Below, in pieces: positions 23,381 through 50,684 of a DNA stretch of 64,000 nt. The DNA comes from Balanoglossus misakiensis (Eukaryota; Hemichordata): positions 4,588,001-4,652,000 of the forward strand of contig CM082586.2 in assembly GCA_040954595.2 (NCBI GenBank). The letters run 5' to 3'. The notes under the pieces were generated by a model, which ran no database searches, was not told the DNA's origin, and saw only the letters and a program-made list of their open reading frames with translations. Within the stretch, counting starts at the first letter, position 1, and every line of letters starts with the position of its first letter. Both the position numbers and the translations under genes were made by a program.

Positions 23381-26195
23381 AAAATGTCCCCCCAACCTGT
23401 TCTATGAATAGGCTTTTTTTAAACAATATAATTCTACTATCTATCCTGAGGCATTTGTGCAATCATCATTTTCAACATTTCTCAAATTTCATGTCTGTTG
23501 TTTCTTCTCTACAATTTCTCAACTTTCAAGTAAATTAACAGTTGTTTGTCTTAAATCTAAATGTTGAGATCACAAAAATGCTATATTTTGTTTCAGCATG
23601 GCACAGGGTAAAATACGTCATAAAGGTATACGGTCACCTATGCAAATTTAGCCTTAAATGCCATGGAAAGTTGAGATCGAGCCAATCACATATTTTAACT
23701 TGAGGTGACCATGCACAAACATTACACCACCATATATACTCATTAGGAAACTTCAGCATGTCTTTTGTCTACAAGGTGGCACATGGTACATTAGGGGTGA
23801 TTGTTTCCCTTTTAAGTATTAAAATATGAGGCTAAAAAATATTACCACTCTCCACCATCAAACAGGGTAAAGCCACTTAGTTTTGACATCACACATTAAT
23901 TTCTTATCCTTAACAGAAATAGCTTTCAATTTTACATGACTTATTATATGCTTAACATGAACTCTTTAAATTACATACTAAACTTTTTACACGAAAACAC
24001 ATGTGGGTAAGTTAACTGTTTATGCTTTTTAGCATAATTTATTCAGATTAAGGACAGATAGGCTGATATGAACTTTGCTTTGTTACTTAATATTCAAATT
24101 TCAATGAGAATACATTTTCTTACATTTTATATTGTTATTGGGTGTGCAAATGACAGGATAGGCACTCTACTTAAACATTTCCACTTGCTAAATGCAACTA
24201 TCTAGTTGTAAAGGTACTTATATACATATACCTACTGCCATAACCTATGGTGTGCTATCGTAACAGTGCATAGTGGTACTGGTATAATTTGAATAGTACA
24301 TATGGGTACATCTGCTTGACAGAGAGCATCTATAACGTGACTGATTTTGTTGCAGTGTTATTTCAGCAACGCACATTTCCATTGATATTGTGGTGCTTCT
24401 CTTAAATGACATGAAATTGGATTTAGCCTACAAAGGTATAAAATAGTAGGGTTATACACATGGAGTCTGGCTGCGCGAATGACATTGGGATGAGTTTACA
24501 CCTAACTTGCTTTATAGCTGCCATATTTTGTTAGTCGCCCTATAATATCCTTGAGTGATTTGCAAACTCTTGCTGACAAAAGTTTATTGCAACTGCATGG
24601 TCAGTTTCCTTGCTGGCTGTTTGTAAATTGAAAGGGGCCATGATTTAGATATAAATAATAAATGGTGTTATTTTCTCATGCCCCAAAGTGCATGCAACTC
24701 AAAGAGTACATTTAAATTTGCAGAGGCTTAATAATAATTTAACAGTTCATCTAACTAGAACTTATCTCTAACATTAACAACACAATTTAGGTGCTATCAT
24801 ATAATTAAATATGTGGTAAGAATGATTAAACCCCCTGAAGAACTTAAAATTTTTTAGCTTCTAATTTGTATACAAGTATGTATATAAATTCCAGTGGTAC
24901 GACAAGGGATCAGTAAGTGTATATGTGGGCCTATATGCATACATGCCATCTGCAAAACTTTGAACCATGACTAGATGTCTCTGTGTTGTGTAGATGTGTG
25001 CGTGACTGTACTGCAAATGGCATGCTATTTTGTACAAATAATGTAATATCACTATCTAGGTATGCATGACAATGGTTTGCATCGTTTCCGAGGGAGGGGG
25101 GGGGGGGTGTTCTTACTTTTTCAAAATGGCAATATTGATCTCTCTTGGACAATTTGTCATTCTCACTAAAATTTGTCTTTAGCGACTTTGCACTTTTGTT
25201 AAATTTATTCGTCAATTACCTCATAAAAACAGTCCTAATAACAACATGGTCTGACAGTGACAAGAGGCTGATTTTTTTTTACACACAATATTCTATAATT
25301 TCACTACAGTTTCCTTGCTTACAAGGAAAAAAAACAAAGTTACTTCAATTTTGAGAATTGCGCAGTATTAACAGTAATACTGTGTGTACATTGTGTATTT
25401 TGATATTTACTTTAATTTTGCTGGATCAAGTACTTTAGTGGGTGTTGCAATATGTGTAAAGTTCAAAATTACACAGTATTATTGAGTGATTTGTGAATGT
25501 GCTAAATTATGTGTTATTTATTGTATTATTTATTTTATTTAATAGTTGTGATGTTATAAAGAGCATCATCCAACTTTTTGTTTTACTCTTTTCTGAAGTA
25601 TTCAATAAACTCATTCCATTCAGATCTTTGCTTCTTTGTGTCAGGGGTCCGTTCAGAGCTGTCTTGTGATATGTTTAAAAAAATTTTTTAACAATGTACA
25701 TGTGGGGAAAGTCCTCAACAATCTCCAATTTTACACATTTGTAACTGTAATCAATGTTAAGATAAATGTACTGAAAATGTACCTGATGGTATAAAATTAT
25801 GCGGCAGCTAGTACTAGCACCACCTGATGGAAATTGCTTTTGACACAGTGCAAGACTTACCCTATGTGATGTCATGACTTCACTGTCAGAATTTCCAACT
25901 TGCCACGTATATAGTCCTTATGTAATTTAGCAAATGGTGCATATCTAAGACTAATCAACAGAGACCAGGTTGAATGCACATAATTATGGATGATGCACGT
26001 AAGCTTAGATTGTGGAATACAATACAAGATGCGATGTTTCACTTACAGTAAAACATCGGACCATTAACCTACATTAATATTCTGAACTTCTATAATTCTT
26101 TGCAATCGCGATCGCTTGTTTCTTCGGGTCCACGCCAAGATTTTGAAGATGCTGTCCGCGCCAAAACTGTGGAGCATGCGGTGGTCACATGATAT
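23381..26195 (+). other. PTDSS1 3' UTR, then intergenic DNA
   Basis: AT-rich sequence with no convincing exon. An AATAAA at 25604-25609, preceded by an AT-rich stretch with several TTTATT motifs and followed by a T/G-rich tract, is the most plausible end of PTDSS1. It would give a 3' UTR of about 2.2 kb. A poly-G run lies at about 25092-25107. Confidence 0.5.
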
Positions 26196-26206
26196 GAAAC
26201 TTCCGG
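26196..26206. promoter_or_regulatory. ETS-like site ahead of small membrane protein gene
   Basis: The sequence GAAACTTCCGG contains the ACTTCCGG core recognised by ETS-family factors such as GABP. It lies in a locally CpG-richer stretch about 280 bp before the ATG at 26478. It is a plausible TATA-less promoter element, judged from the motif alone. Confidence 0.3.
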
Positions 26207-26477
26207 TTATACTCAAGGTGGCGCTGTTGGCTATTGTTGTGGGTTCCATTCCGTCCACCCTTTCCATCGCACGTGAATCCATGACATTGATCGCATCGTA
26301 ATTTTCAGTTTTACATAATAGAAAATTGGGATCGAACTATTTTCTTATATCGTAGTCTTCTCACACAATGCCCGCGATCGACATAGAACATCCGATGGAA
26401 CGATTTGCAGCGTTCCTTGTTGCCAAGCAATACGTGAAGATGTTCGAAATTTTCCAAAGTAAAACATAAAAATTGAC

Positions 26478-27259
26478 ATGGACAGTAGCCGACGACTGTC
26501 AGGCGATGATTGTTTCAACTGCCTCGTGTTCGCGATCATCGCAACGTGTAGGCTTGTTGTTTTAGCGGCAGACGTATGTTTGATAATATTTGCAGGATTT
26601 GCCGGTACGTGGAACAGCTTGCCAAGTTGCTCGGTTTCCCTAGAATTGTTGATCGAATCACAATTACAAGTTGACTGTTTACAGTCAGAAGAAAGTGCTA
26701 GGCCCCTAGATATTTTTTGAAATCTCGTTTGCTCACAGGTTTAATGTGTACAGATGGATAGAGTGGGAGAAGTTCAGAAATGCATATGGATATGTATAGA
26801 CAAAGTGTGCCGAAAAATGATACGACAATTTATTGCACAATAAGAGAATTCTAAAATTTGCCATATCTTACTTTCGTGAAGAAATTTACCCTCGGATTCT
26901 TTTCTCTGTACTCCCCAGGATCGGTCATAAATCTCGTGAGCGATTATTTTAACTTTTTAAACCGTTTGGTCAGCAATACCATACACGGAATTGTCAGTGT
27001 GTTTGGTCGGAAGGTGATAAGTTGGTCGCTTGACAGAGGTAAGCCTAAGAAATGCGATGAACGAGAGATAATGAAAGCCCAGAGTTGTTTTATTTTATGA
27101 TGTCTTGTTTTCTTCTTCACGGTGTAGGCCTACGTGCTGCAATATTGGTCAACATTTATGTAATTTTTTGTCCTCGAGCTTATTTATTTCGTTTTTGTCT
27201 TTTTTTTGGTCCCAGGCTCGGATGAAATTTCGCCAGCTTCTTTTGTAACCACATCATAG
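26478..27259 (+). CDS. Small predicted membrane protein, 96 aa
   Basis: I built this from three exons: 26478-26604, 26919-27038 and 27216-27259. Each junction has a good donor or acceptor (GCCG|GTACGT; CTCCCCAG|GA; AGAG|GTAAGC; GGTCCCAG|GC). The phases (1, then 1) fit exactly, joining to 96 codons and TAG. TAA at 26460-26462 is in frame upstream, so the ATG at 26478 is the first possible start, and it has G at -3 and +4. AATAAA follows at 27407, about 150 bp after the stop. The product has a short polar N-terminus with an RR pair, then about 30 hydrophobic residues (12-42) with four cysteines and a central Arg. A second amphipathic or hydrophobic stretch (about 44-75) follows, then a polar Ser/Thr tail. 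It may span the membrane once or twice. I do not recognise the family, and nothing in the context reveals a function. The case rests on splice and phase agreement. Confidence 0.6.
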
Positions 27260-28744
27260 TGGTACGTGAGACTGGCCAATTTGACGATGCTGGATCAACG
27301 CACGAGCCATTGTTCCATGGTAGCGTGACCGTTCGCGAAAAACAAACAAAAACAAAAACACACGCACTAATATTTTTTTCAAAGATTGTGATTGTTATGA
27401 CAGTAGAATAAATAGAATGGTATTACAAGGTTATTGGTATTTTATTGTGCGTTTTACTTTCGTGCCATTGAGCAAATTGTCCACCGTGTTCGGTGTTTTT
27501 TTTCTCTCTCTCTCTGGTGAGAAAAACTATACTTCAATCCGCCGCACACGAGAGAAAATAGCTGCACTAACAAACAATATATATGTTATGAACACGCCCG
27601 TACAATGCTAGATTGGTTCGCACGTGTTTGTAGGCGACAAAGTTTCCAATGGAATGGCAAAAAATTGAGATCATTCCTGACATGCGCGGACGGCGCAAGC
27701 TGCTGTTGGGAATTTTTAACGTCGCCACCAACGGCAGGTACATGGCAAATAGCACAGTAGAAACGTACGTGGACCCTGTATGCACACAGTATTGGACGTT
27801 TTAATCACGTGTGCAATTCAACTATTTAATGTCACTCAGTATACGATAAGAAGTCTAATGAAATTTTACCCTGAAATGTGAAAGACTACCAAAAGGTTAA
27901 AGCTTGTGATGGACAATTACCCATAAGATCATCTTCATAATACAAAGTGAATGCAATAGACTCGTCAACTGATTATCAAAGTGTTAATTTAATTAAAACA
28001 ATCAATATTACATACCTCCCTACAAAACTAAATCCAATACAAAAAATACATATATCTTTAATCACAAGATTTACAAATTACTAGTACCAAAAAATTTACA
28101 CCCTCGGGATAAAAAATGTACCAAAGTTAATGTTTCATGTTAGTAGTGATATTTTGATATAAATATTTGTTAAAAACTCTACCAGAAGGATACTTTTAAC
28201 TACAGTAATGGGTAGCGGTCATTTCCTGGTATATAGTAGAAAAATCTCATTGAATACTATGCAAGCCAGATGAAAGTTCTGTAAAACAATTCTCTACCTG
28301 ATAAACATTCATTCTAGCATTCAGGTTTGGTGAACCTTGTTTGTAGTGAATCCTATATAAACTGGAAACCTCTCCATAGTACATGTAAATAACATTCCCA
28401 GCCAACACGTTTTATACAGATTCAGCCCATGTGTTGTGTTTGCACAGACCTTTGCTGGCATAATCAATATTGCTGTGTATGTACTGGTTTACTCACTGTC
28501 TGCTTTCCAGCCATAGTCACTACATGTATACAAAGGAAATGGAAGACCTGATCATATAAAATGAAAGCCCACTCCCCCTACCCCCAACACACATATACAA
28601 GTAAAAGGAATGCTTCAAGTCAGCTTGGACTGGATGCAAATATTCAGCCGTATTATTCACACCAAGTTGTACACTATTTATCCGCTAAAATACACATGTT
28701 TATCCGTTTCACGACACTATAAGAAATTCATGATTATTGCTCAG
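27260..28744. other. 3' UTR and intergenic DNA
   Basis: AATAAA at 27407-27412 probably ends the small + strand gene. The rest, up to the stop codon of the OATP gene on the other strand, is AT-rich with no convincing exon; part near 28745 is OATP 3' UTR. Confidence 0.45.
27407..27412 (+). terminator. Poly(A) signal of the small membrane protein gene
   Basis: A canonical AATAAA about 150 bp after the TAG at 27257-27259. The next such motif in the same orientation is far away, so it fits a compact transcript. Confidence 0.45.
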
Positions 28745-31700
28745 TCATTCGTGTTTCATCTCAATCTGTTTCTCGTCTACAGCCCCGTAGCTGTCGACAT
28801 TAGTCAGCTCTCTGCCGGTGTCGTCCTCTTCCTCACCCCCTTTCGGCGCTTTGTACGTCAGCAGCGCCAGCGCGAAGAACAGCAGGGAGAGGAGCTTGAA
28901 TCCGGCGGACACAAAGAGCAGGTAGAGACTCATCTGGGGGTTGTTGTACTGCCAGCAGGTTCCCATCTCCCCGCAGTTCTCATCCCACAACAGACAAGTC
29001 CGATCAATGACAGCGCCAAACGTAATGGGGCCCGGGATACTGCCTGTTGATACAAAACACAGGAATGTAATGTAAAATACGTACAATTCAGAAGAGATAC
29101 ACTGTATGTATACCGGTAATATCTATGTACATGTAGTATGATTTGTCTCAAATTCCCACTTACCTAAGACTCTGATAACAATCCATTGCAAACCCAGTGC
29201 AAATGACCTCTGTGAGAAAGGAACACATCTACAAGTAAAAGGGGGAAAGTAGACCAATCTGTTAATCTGTTCAGTCTGGGTTCAGCTCACAGGGCTTTAG
29301 CTTCTAAACTTTGTATCTGGATGGGATATACAGTCAAACCTGTGTTAGTGACCACCTCTATATAGTGACCACCTCTATATAGTGGCCACTTAGTTACAGT
29401 CCCTGTACAATTTACATGTGTATAAATTAACCTGTCTATAAAGACCACCTGTCGATAAAGGCCAGTTTGGTAAAGTCCCTTGACTGGTCACTATAGACAG
29501 GTTTGACTGTACATGCATGGTAATGCTCGGGTGTTTTAACCCATTCACCCCCCATTTCCCCGTAGATGGATCGACCCGTAACACTGAAAACAATAGGGTT
29601 GGACCAATCTCATGAAAATGTTGTGGTGCGAGGGCTCGCACTCCATGCTCAGAACCTACCTCAATGTGGCTGTCAGTGCCGGCACCCCAGCCAGGAATGT
29701 GAACATGATTGCTATAAAGAAAACGGCCAGAAAGACAGGTTCGAAGGCACCGCAATTGCTGGCACATTTGCCGGCGACGGCCGTGGTTGAATTTGCAAAG
29801 ATTTCATCTGTTTCTGGAATGCACGAGCAGTGACTGTACCCCTGTGAATGGAAATAGTACAAACAATTAGTCTTGATTTGTTTATCGTCATGTATGTCCT
29901 TCATTAGCATTAACTAGTATATATGAATCTTTTAGGTTTTCACTTCAACATTTAAAGCTATCAACATGGTTTGCAGTTGTGGCAGCATGTTTTCTTAAGA
30001 TGATAAATTTGGTTAAAATCTGACACTTGGAGGCTTGGGGACTTAAATGTGTGGCAAAAGGGTTTTGAAATGGTTCAAAGAAAACAAATTCAACCATGCT
30101 TACCGTGGTACCCCCATTATCAACTCTATGTGTACACCCTGCATGGCAGGCAGAGTAGTACATCATATCATCCGCACCACACACTGGGTCATACATGGAC
30201 AAGCAGTGACAATTTGCATTGCAACCACTGGTGATGTTGGTCCCCTCTAACGTTCTGAAAAAAAAAATCATGAATAATTCTGATCATGTTTTGATTCTCT
30301 ACAAACATCTACAATTAAGTTAGTGGAGGTCATTTGTGATAGATACTTCCAGAGTACGACACTCTGATTTTGGAGAAGACAATTATACATTGTATGAATT
30401 CCTTTTCATGTTTTTCCCCTGGCTGAGACATTTTATATTGTAATCTTGAATATTTATCAGCTATTTCTATTTAATTCCCCTTAATATATGGAGTTAAATC
30501 CTTCTCGATCTTCACACACTTTGACATCATGAAAAAATGAAATGTTTGGGGGCTGTAACTTTGCTGAAGGTAAATTACACTTACTTGTTAGAGTATGGTT
30601 CTGTAATACCAGCAAAGGACGGGTTTGAACACGTCACTAAGACACACGCACAGCTTAGAAACGAGATGAAGACAGTCACCAGACAATACTTGATGATGCC
30701 CCTGACCTTGAGATCAAACTTCTTGACGAGAATACCGCCTCCCAGGGTACCAAGAAAGCCACCGGGTACAACGACGAGACCTAAAATACAAAGAGCAGTG
30801 AATTATGAGAAGTGATATTAAATGGCAAATTTCTTTGATCAGTCAGTCAGAGTGGATTTCTAGCTATGTCTGCCAGAACCGGTCTTACCTACAAGGGTCG
30901 CGGCCCACGACGATGTCTGACTGAACTGAGATTCCACAAACTTCGGCCCAAACGTCGAAAACCCCGTCGTGATAAAAGCTTCCGAAGCGCCGGCCAAGTT
31001 CAGGAACATGAACGGGGCGTTGCACATCAAGACGGCAAAGGCGGTCGGCATGTCCTTCAGCGTGGTGCCGAAACCTGGTTTGGAGGCGCGGTCGTCGCCG
31101 CCTTTGTGCGTCTCGACTTCACGCTGGATTTTATCTGAACCTGCAATGGATGGCAAGACGTTTGTGGTTAAATAACATTTCTTTGAATCATTTAAATTGC
31201 ACTGGTTTTGAAGGTAGTGGGTTTATAATTGAGGGCGATTTCTTACCTGGCAACTGTTTGGGGTAACCAAGCAACGGTATACAAGTGCTCCATGCCAACA
31301 CTCCGGCCAAGATAAAACCTATCCACCAAGCACCGACCCATAACGGACTATCCACAGTAATACCTAAACTGTGTAGTATAGAAAAAAGGGGAGTCACTGA
31401 ATGTACATGTACAAGTGCAGTAATGTGTTGATTTGATGTAAATACACACATGAAATGGCTTTGTTTAATACAAAAAAATTGATGGTCCAGTTGACTACAT
31501 TATCAAATATTAACATACTATTCAATATGGCAAGTTATAAAGTGCATTCTCTTTGCTAATTATGGACACAACAGTCAATATTATGTAACACCAGTTCTGA
31601 TTTCATTTAATGTACTATAATGGAATTTAAAATTCAATGAACTGTTTTGAATAACATCTATCCTCAAAGGCCGTATTTTAGAATTACTGAGATAAAAACT

Positions 31701-32700
31701 CACCTATTGGTATCAACTTGCCCAATGTCTGTGTAAATATTCAGAAACTGCCCACCCAAAAGGTAACCCACGGCTGGTCCTATTAATGATGTACTGTAAA
31801 AAACACCTGACAGTGACAAATCGCAAAAAAATGCATGTTTATTTGATTGGAAATTTAACAGCAGCAAAACATGTTCTGTTTTGGCTAATTTGCATAATAA
31901 TGAATATTATTATAATAAAAATGTCTGTAAATGTAAAGTTTCAGGGAAATATTACCTATATAAACAGAAGCCATTTTGACAGAAACATTTTCATCCAGAT
32001 AGGTAACACCCAGTGTATATAGCGGGGCAGCGCCAACCCCATGCAGCAATTGTCCAAGTATGAACACGCCTAAGTACGTCGATAACCCGGACTCTTCCTC
32101 CTTGCATTCTTCCAACGTCCGATTTTCGTTGCAGACATCGATCATGTCCGATTCGAACTTGTACGTCCCGGTGGTGAAATGCGGCAGCATGAAGACGAAG
32201 GACCCCAGCCCCATGATGAAGGCGCCGACGCCCAGAAACCGGGGCTTGTTGCCCTGGCCGCCGTAGTACGTGACGAAGACGAGCAGCACCACGATGGAGA
32301 TGTCGTAGCTGCTGGCGATCAGGCCCGTGTTGACGCTGGGCAGGTTGAAGCGGCGCTCCAGGCTGGTGATGACCACGTTGACGAAGCCGTTCACCACCAT
32401 GCCCTGGGTGATGGCCAAGACGCACAGGAAGACGAGGACGCCCTTGGCGCTGTTGCAGGCCTGGACGCAAGACGGCTTCCAGCCTCCCCACCCGCACCGG
32501 TGATCCTCCTCCGACCCCTCCTCCTTCAGACCGCCTCCCAGCGCCGCTCTCTCACCAGAAGCATCGTCTCCAACATCATGTACATTGTTTCCCTCAACAT
32601 CAGCTTGTGTACCACCATTGTCATTCCCCATCACTGTCGGACCAGTCATTGTACCTTCCGATAACATCTTCTTGTCCTCCGAGTTCCCAACACCTGACAT
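28745..32700 (-). CDS. Organic anion transporter, SLCO4A-like (OATP)
   Basis: Nine coding exons on the minus strand: 32700-31956, 31806-31704, 31368-31247, 31140-30889, 30780-30585, 30254-30104, 29841-29660, 29228-29164 and 29043-28745. They join in phase to 704 residues, the usual OATP size. The protein is a 12-helix plasma-membrane carrier for amphipathic organic anions such as thyroid hormone or bile-acid-like compounds. An acidic, Gly-rich cytosolic N-terminus is followed by the helices. The family signature [13 protein letters not shown] lies at about 289-301, with Leu where Arg is typical. The large extracellular loop with Kazal-like cysteines (from about residue 473: [23 protein letters not shown]) precedes the last helices, and [15 protein letters not shown] is very like SLCO4A1. 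The start is the first ATG after an acceptor at 32796-32794. A probable 5' UTR exon ends in a donor at 35311. The exact substrate cannot be read from sequence. Confidence 0.93.
29329..29511. repeat. 183-bp inverted-repeat element
   Basis: Termini TACAGTCAAACCTGT and ACAGGTTTGACTGTA are perfect 15-bp inverted repeats. The interior has degenerate direct repeats about TAGTGACCACCTCTATA. It lies in OATP intron 8. A second, partly degraded copy in inverse orientation occurs at 48672-48792. Confidence 0.85.
29539..29612. repeat. Diverged relative of the 93-bp element
   Basis: It begins TTAACCCATTCACC and contains GAAAACAATAGGGTTGGACC, which resembles the reverse complement of the 93-bp element's core. 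The far terminus is not clear. Homology is probable, not certain. Confidence 0.4.
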
Positions 32701-35700
32701 GTCTCCTCTCCAGTAACTATGACAACCCCTTCTCAGATTTAGAAATCCCACTCCCTCTTCTATAACCAATATATCCGGGTCTTCCTGACTCTTCTGTGAA
32801 AACCTCCACTATCTTCGCACAGGTGTAGAATTCTGCCCTGATTATTAAGTTGTCATGGTGATCTAATAACATAAAAGAAGGATATAATCATGTTATGCAA
32901 CGCACATGTAAATTTTAGATTGGTATGCTTCCAGGTACTTTTCATTGAGAGAAAAGGAAAACGTCTGGTGAAAGGATGCAACTTCAGTCTTCCATTTTAT
33001 AATGAGAACAGAGAGTCAGTCTCACCATGGAGGTAGCTTATTTTAGTTTCATCAATTCATTTTGTTATTTGTGTCGAATATAAATAGACTATACTGCCAG
33101 TACATTGTATAGCTAATGTAAAATACTCTACAATCATAAAATTCAATGCTTGTGACCATTTCATTTGTATGAAAAACGACAATACAATCGACAGATGAGT
33201 ATGTGACGTGTCACCATGGTTTCAAATTTAATCCGCAATAACAATCTATCAATCTGCACACGTGTCTAAATGCCGTGGCAACAGCTTTTGTTTTTGACGA
33301 GGGCCAATGTGTTGTTAAGTCCTGTGTCAGATGAGAATGTCCTCCCACATACTAAATGCCTAGCCACGAGCTGCGTGGAGTTCAGTAAATGGTCTACTGC
33401 TTATGTTTATGGCACTTAGTGTCAATAACCCAAGTAAACAATAGTTGGACCTTCGAGCTTTCAAATGCTCCAAAGAATTGGACCCACTTTCACAACAATC
33501 AGTTTTAAGGAAAACTGCAATGATAAAACTGTCCCTGAAACCAAATGACCTGTGATTGCATTTAGTCCAGTTCTTTTATTCAGCTTTTTAATTCGAAAAC
33601 ATACCTGTATGCATGCTTACAGCCTGAACAGTAATCCTTATACTGAAAGACCAACTGAAGTATGGATTCCTGGGGCAAAGTTCATGCAGCCCTTCTACAA
33701 CAACTTTTATGGCTTTACAGTAGGTTTGACCAGGCATACATTGACATGTTCTTATTATGGTAAGGTTATCGCAATATTGAATATTGACAGGGCATCACAC
33801 ACTTCACAGTATCACTTATCGTGTCTTGAATTCTCCTGACACATGTGGACATGTACACACTGTCACAGTTCGTTGGACACCAATCACATCCAGTCTCACT
33901 TTTATCTGCCTCTACTGTACGCAAGTTCAGAGTACATCACCCCTAGCACTGCTCCAGACTTTCCAAATCTCTGCGATTAAACTTTATCCACAGTCAGTTG
34001 CTTTAAAGTGCAGCTGGTCTACCACAAAGTCTAATTTTAGGAACTACTTTCTGTCAGTGATTGAATGTGTGTACATCACTTCCGTCTCGTGATACAATGT
34101 GTACTTTCACCGAGTGATAAGGTCCAGATTTTAAAGCAACCACAAAACAACTTTTGAAATTTCCTCAGTGACTTTTCTGATATCTTCACTTACACAATGC
34201 ATCATGGGATCAATAAGCGCGTTTCCTATAATACAAAAAAACATCGTCATGGTGATTGTATTTCAACGATAAATTGATACCAAAGATTCAATTTTTCTGG
34301 CCTTTAAACATGGTAAAAGAGAAAGGATAATGACAAAACCAGCTAGACATTCAAATAGATATACCAGATAATTGATCTGGTCCATAATTACAATTTGTAA
34401 TGCAAATTTTCCAATCAATGCAGACTGACTACATGTACATCCTATAATCAGACAGCATGACTGTCTAGACTATATACACTGCACTTGGTAACACTGTAGA
34501 TGGCCATGGAGATATTTTTTGCTCATATAATCCCTCAAGCCCAGATCAAATACATTATTATGTAAACAAAATAGTTCTCTACCGAACAAATTGATACCAT
34601 GAAAAATATCAAATTAGTTTGTAGAAATACAATACTGTATGGTACATTGCTTAACTGATCATTAAAAATGTTTTATTCAGCCATATAGGAAACAATTTGA
34701 TAGGCTCAGATTACAGGCAGATATACACCATGCAAAAGTCCGGCTATAATTGGTTTCACCTCAAACAATTATGAGGTTCTAATCATTCTCCAATTACATC
34801 TGGGAAGCCTATCAGAGAAACATTAAATAGTTGTCTGAGATACACTACAAAGATAAAATTAATCTATATTATTTGCTACTGTCAAATGATTATAATCTCT
34901 TTAGTGGAAAAATTATCACATCACTGTCTATAAACAAAGTCCTAACTGCACTTTTTCATCATTCGATATTCACACACAGCTTGAAGTTGAGAAAAGGTCA
35001 ATGACACAATTAACTTGGAAAGATACACAAATTCATTGTGCACTGTAGTACGTGTTGTTGTTTTACTGTAAAGTTTGTATCTTGAAAACAGTAAACATTC
35101 CTGGCTCGAAGGACAATCACATTAACTTCACAACAACTATGTGTCTCAACTTAACGGGAACATGAACTTCGCCGTGCTATGCCCACTAGCTATAGATCGT
35201 ATACTAATTGAATTAAATATAGCCGTCCCTGACCCTCCGATCGACGTCTCGTAATCGTACTCGTCACAGTAAATCAATGATCGCCGCGCCGGGATCGTGA
35301 AAAGACTTACCGCTTTTACTCAATCGTGTCGTTCTTCCCACTGGTCGATTTGTCACTGCAAGCAGAAGCGATCTGTAAACCGACGATGTCCTGACAACAT
35401 GACAGACAAGCCTACGAGTACGTGGGAAGATCGCGTGTACTGTGTGTGGCCGGCGTTGGTGACGCCTTGATCATGTCGATTTCTATTTACGATTTATTAC
35501 TTTCATTCACCAAATCACTTCCGGGAGTATTGACCAATCAAATGAGCGGGTTTTCACTATGGTTTTCAAATCTAATGAGGGCGTACTTTTTAGTAAACAC
35601 TGCCACGAAACAAACACACTTGTTATTCAAGCTTGCAAGAGCAATATCACGTACACCTAAGGCTTGTATCAAGCTAAAAATTAGTAGATTATAGAAAACA

Positions 35701-37038
35701 TACACTTGTATAATAGGGGACTGCCTTTGAAACACATAGGGTCAACACAAAGCTCACAATCAAAACAACAAAAACCACAACAAAAGTAACTATGATATTC
35801 ATGAAGAATAAGAAATTTTATTTTCATGGATTTGGTAAAATCAATTGTCTTCATCAAAGTTCGTAAATTCCAGAAATACATGTTGATAATTGAGAAAAGA
35901 ACATTTATAAATGATCTTACACAAATAGAATCTTTCAGAGAAAATTTCTGACAGGAGAATGATAGAAAATTATAGTTAGATTATAGAGGTAACTGATTTG
36001 ATAAAAAGTAATTACATGTATTATGTATTAAAGTGGACTTAAAATTAGACGAGTAAACACATTTGCAAAGGGATTTGTACTTGACATGATAATCGATAAA
36101 ATTCTGTCAGATTATGTACTTTTTCATTGCACTCTCTATGATATAATGTAGTGAACAGCTATGCAACAAAGTCTACAATATTTAGAAGTCAATATACACA
36201 AAATAATGACCTCTAAATACACATACCACTTACTATAGATACTTTAAAAAGTGCATTACAATTTACAATGGTACAAAATAAATATTCACATTTTTACTTT
36301 TAATAAATACTCTGTATTTACAAGATAAACATGACATCACAACCAGAGCTTGTAAACTATGCTGATATAGAAATATTGAATTAATCACTGCGAATTTCAA
36401 ACACAAAATGTTGAACGCACTGAGATGCAAGTTTAGCTGTGATGTATGATCCGACAAATTTATACAAAATTTGGCACATAAAAGTGGCAAGTTCATATGG
36501 GTTAATTTTTTCCCACACCGTTCAGGTACATGTAGTAATCACGATCAGTATATGTAAATGTAAATAGGCGTTAGGAATTTACTATGGAAAATTTAGAAGT
36601 GTTTATACAAAATCTTGATGTTGTTTCTAGGTTTGGGTGAGCGAGAGGCAGTGCAATACACAATATGTTGACGGCAGTGTAACACACACTAGAAGAATAT
36701 CTACGGAAACAAACAACATTGCACATTACATTGGCTTTGTCTGTACTCCCGGTCCATTGGACTATCATTTCACTCATTAAAATATTTGACAGCAAGCTCC
36801 TTTCACATTGAATGGGTTAAGCTAATATTGCACCTTACTTACAAATGCAACCTTCAAGAAGCATGATTTCGAAGCTTTGATTCAATTTTGGAATCTAAGA
36901 AATCAGCGCTATATCTTTATCTATAATACCCCTTTCAACACCATGGCTTGGTCCTGGTTCACTGTCTTTCCAATGAGAAAGCCGGACCTTTACACTGGGA
37001 AATAGGGCCACAAGGATTCACAGTTGACTGATGTCACA
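32701..37038. other. OATP 5' region, then Schlafen-like gene 3' flank
   Basis: On the minus strand, an acceptor at 32796-32794 and a donor at the exon end 35311 (GCG|GTAAGTC) suggest an untranslated first OATP exon in the CpG-richer stretch about 35230-35480. About 2.5 kb of intron would lie between them. From there to 37038 is AT-rich 3' flank of the Schlafen-like gene. The open frames here are short and unsupported. Confidence 0.45.
36928..37012. repeat. Possible diverged 93-bp-type element
   Basis: CCCCTTTCAACACCATGG followed by a segment with GGTCC and CCGGACC spacing recalls the left half and core of the 93-bp element. The right terminus is poorly preserved. The call is weak. Confidence 0.25.

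Positions 37039-50684
<13,646 letters not shown>

Noticed and set aside
26064-26301. Short frames on both strands upstream of the small membrane protein gene
   Set aside because: Neither starts or ends at matching splice sites, and the sequence is better read as promoter or leader.
32179-32664. A 161-codon plus-strand frame
   Set aside because: It is the antisense shadow of the GC-rich first coding exon of the OATP gene.
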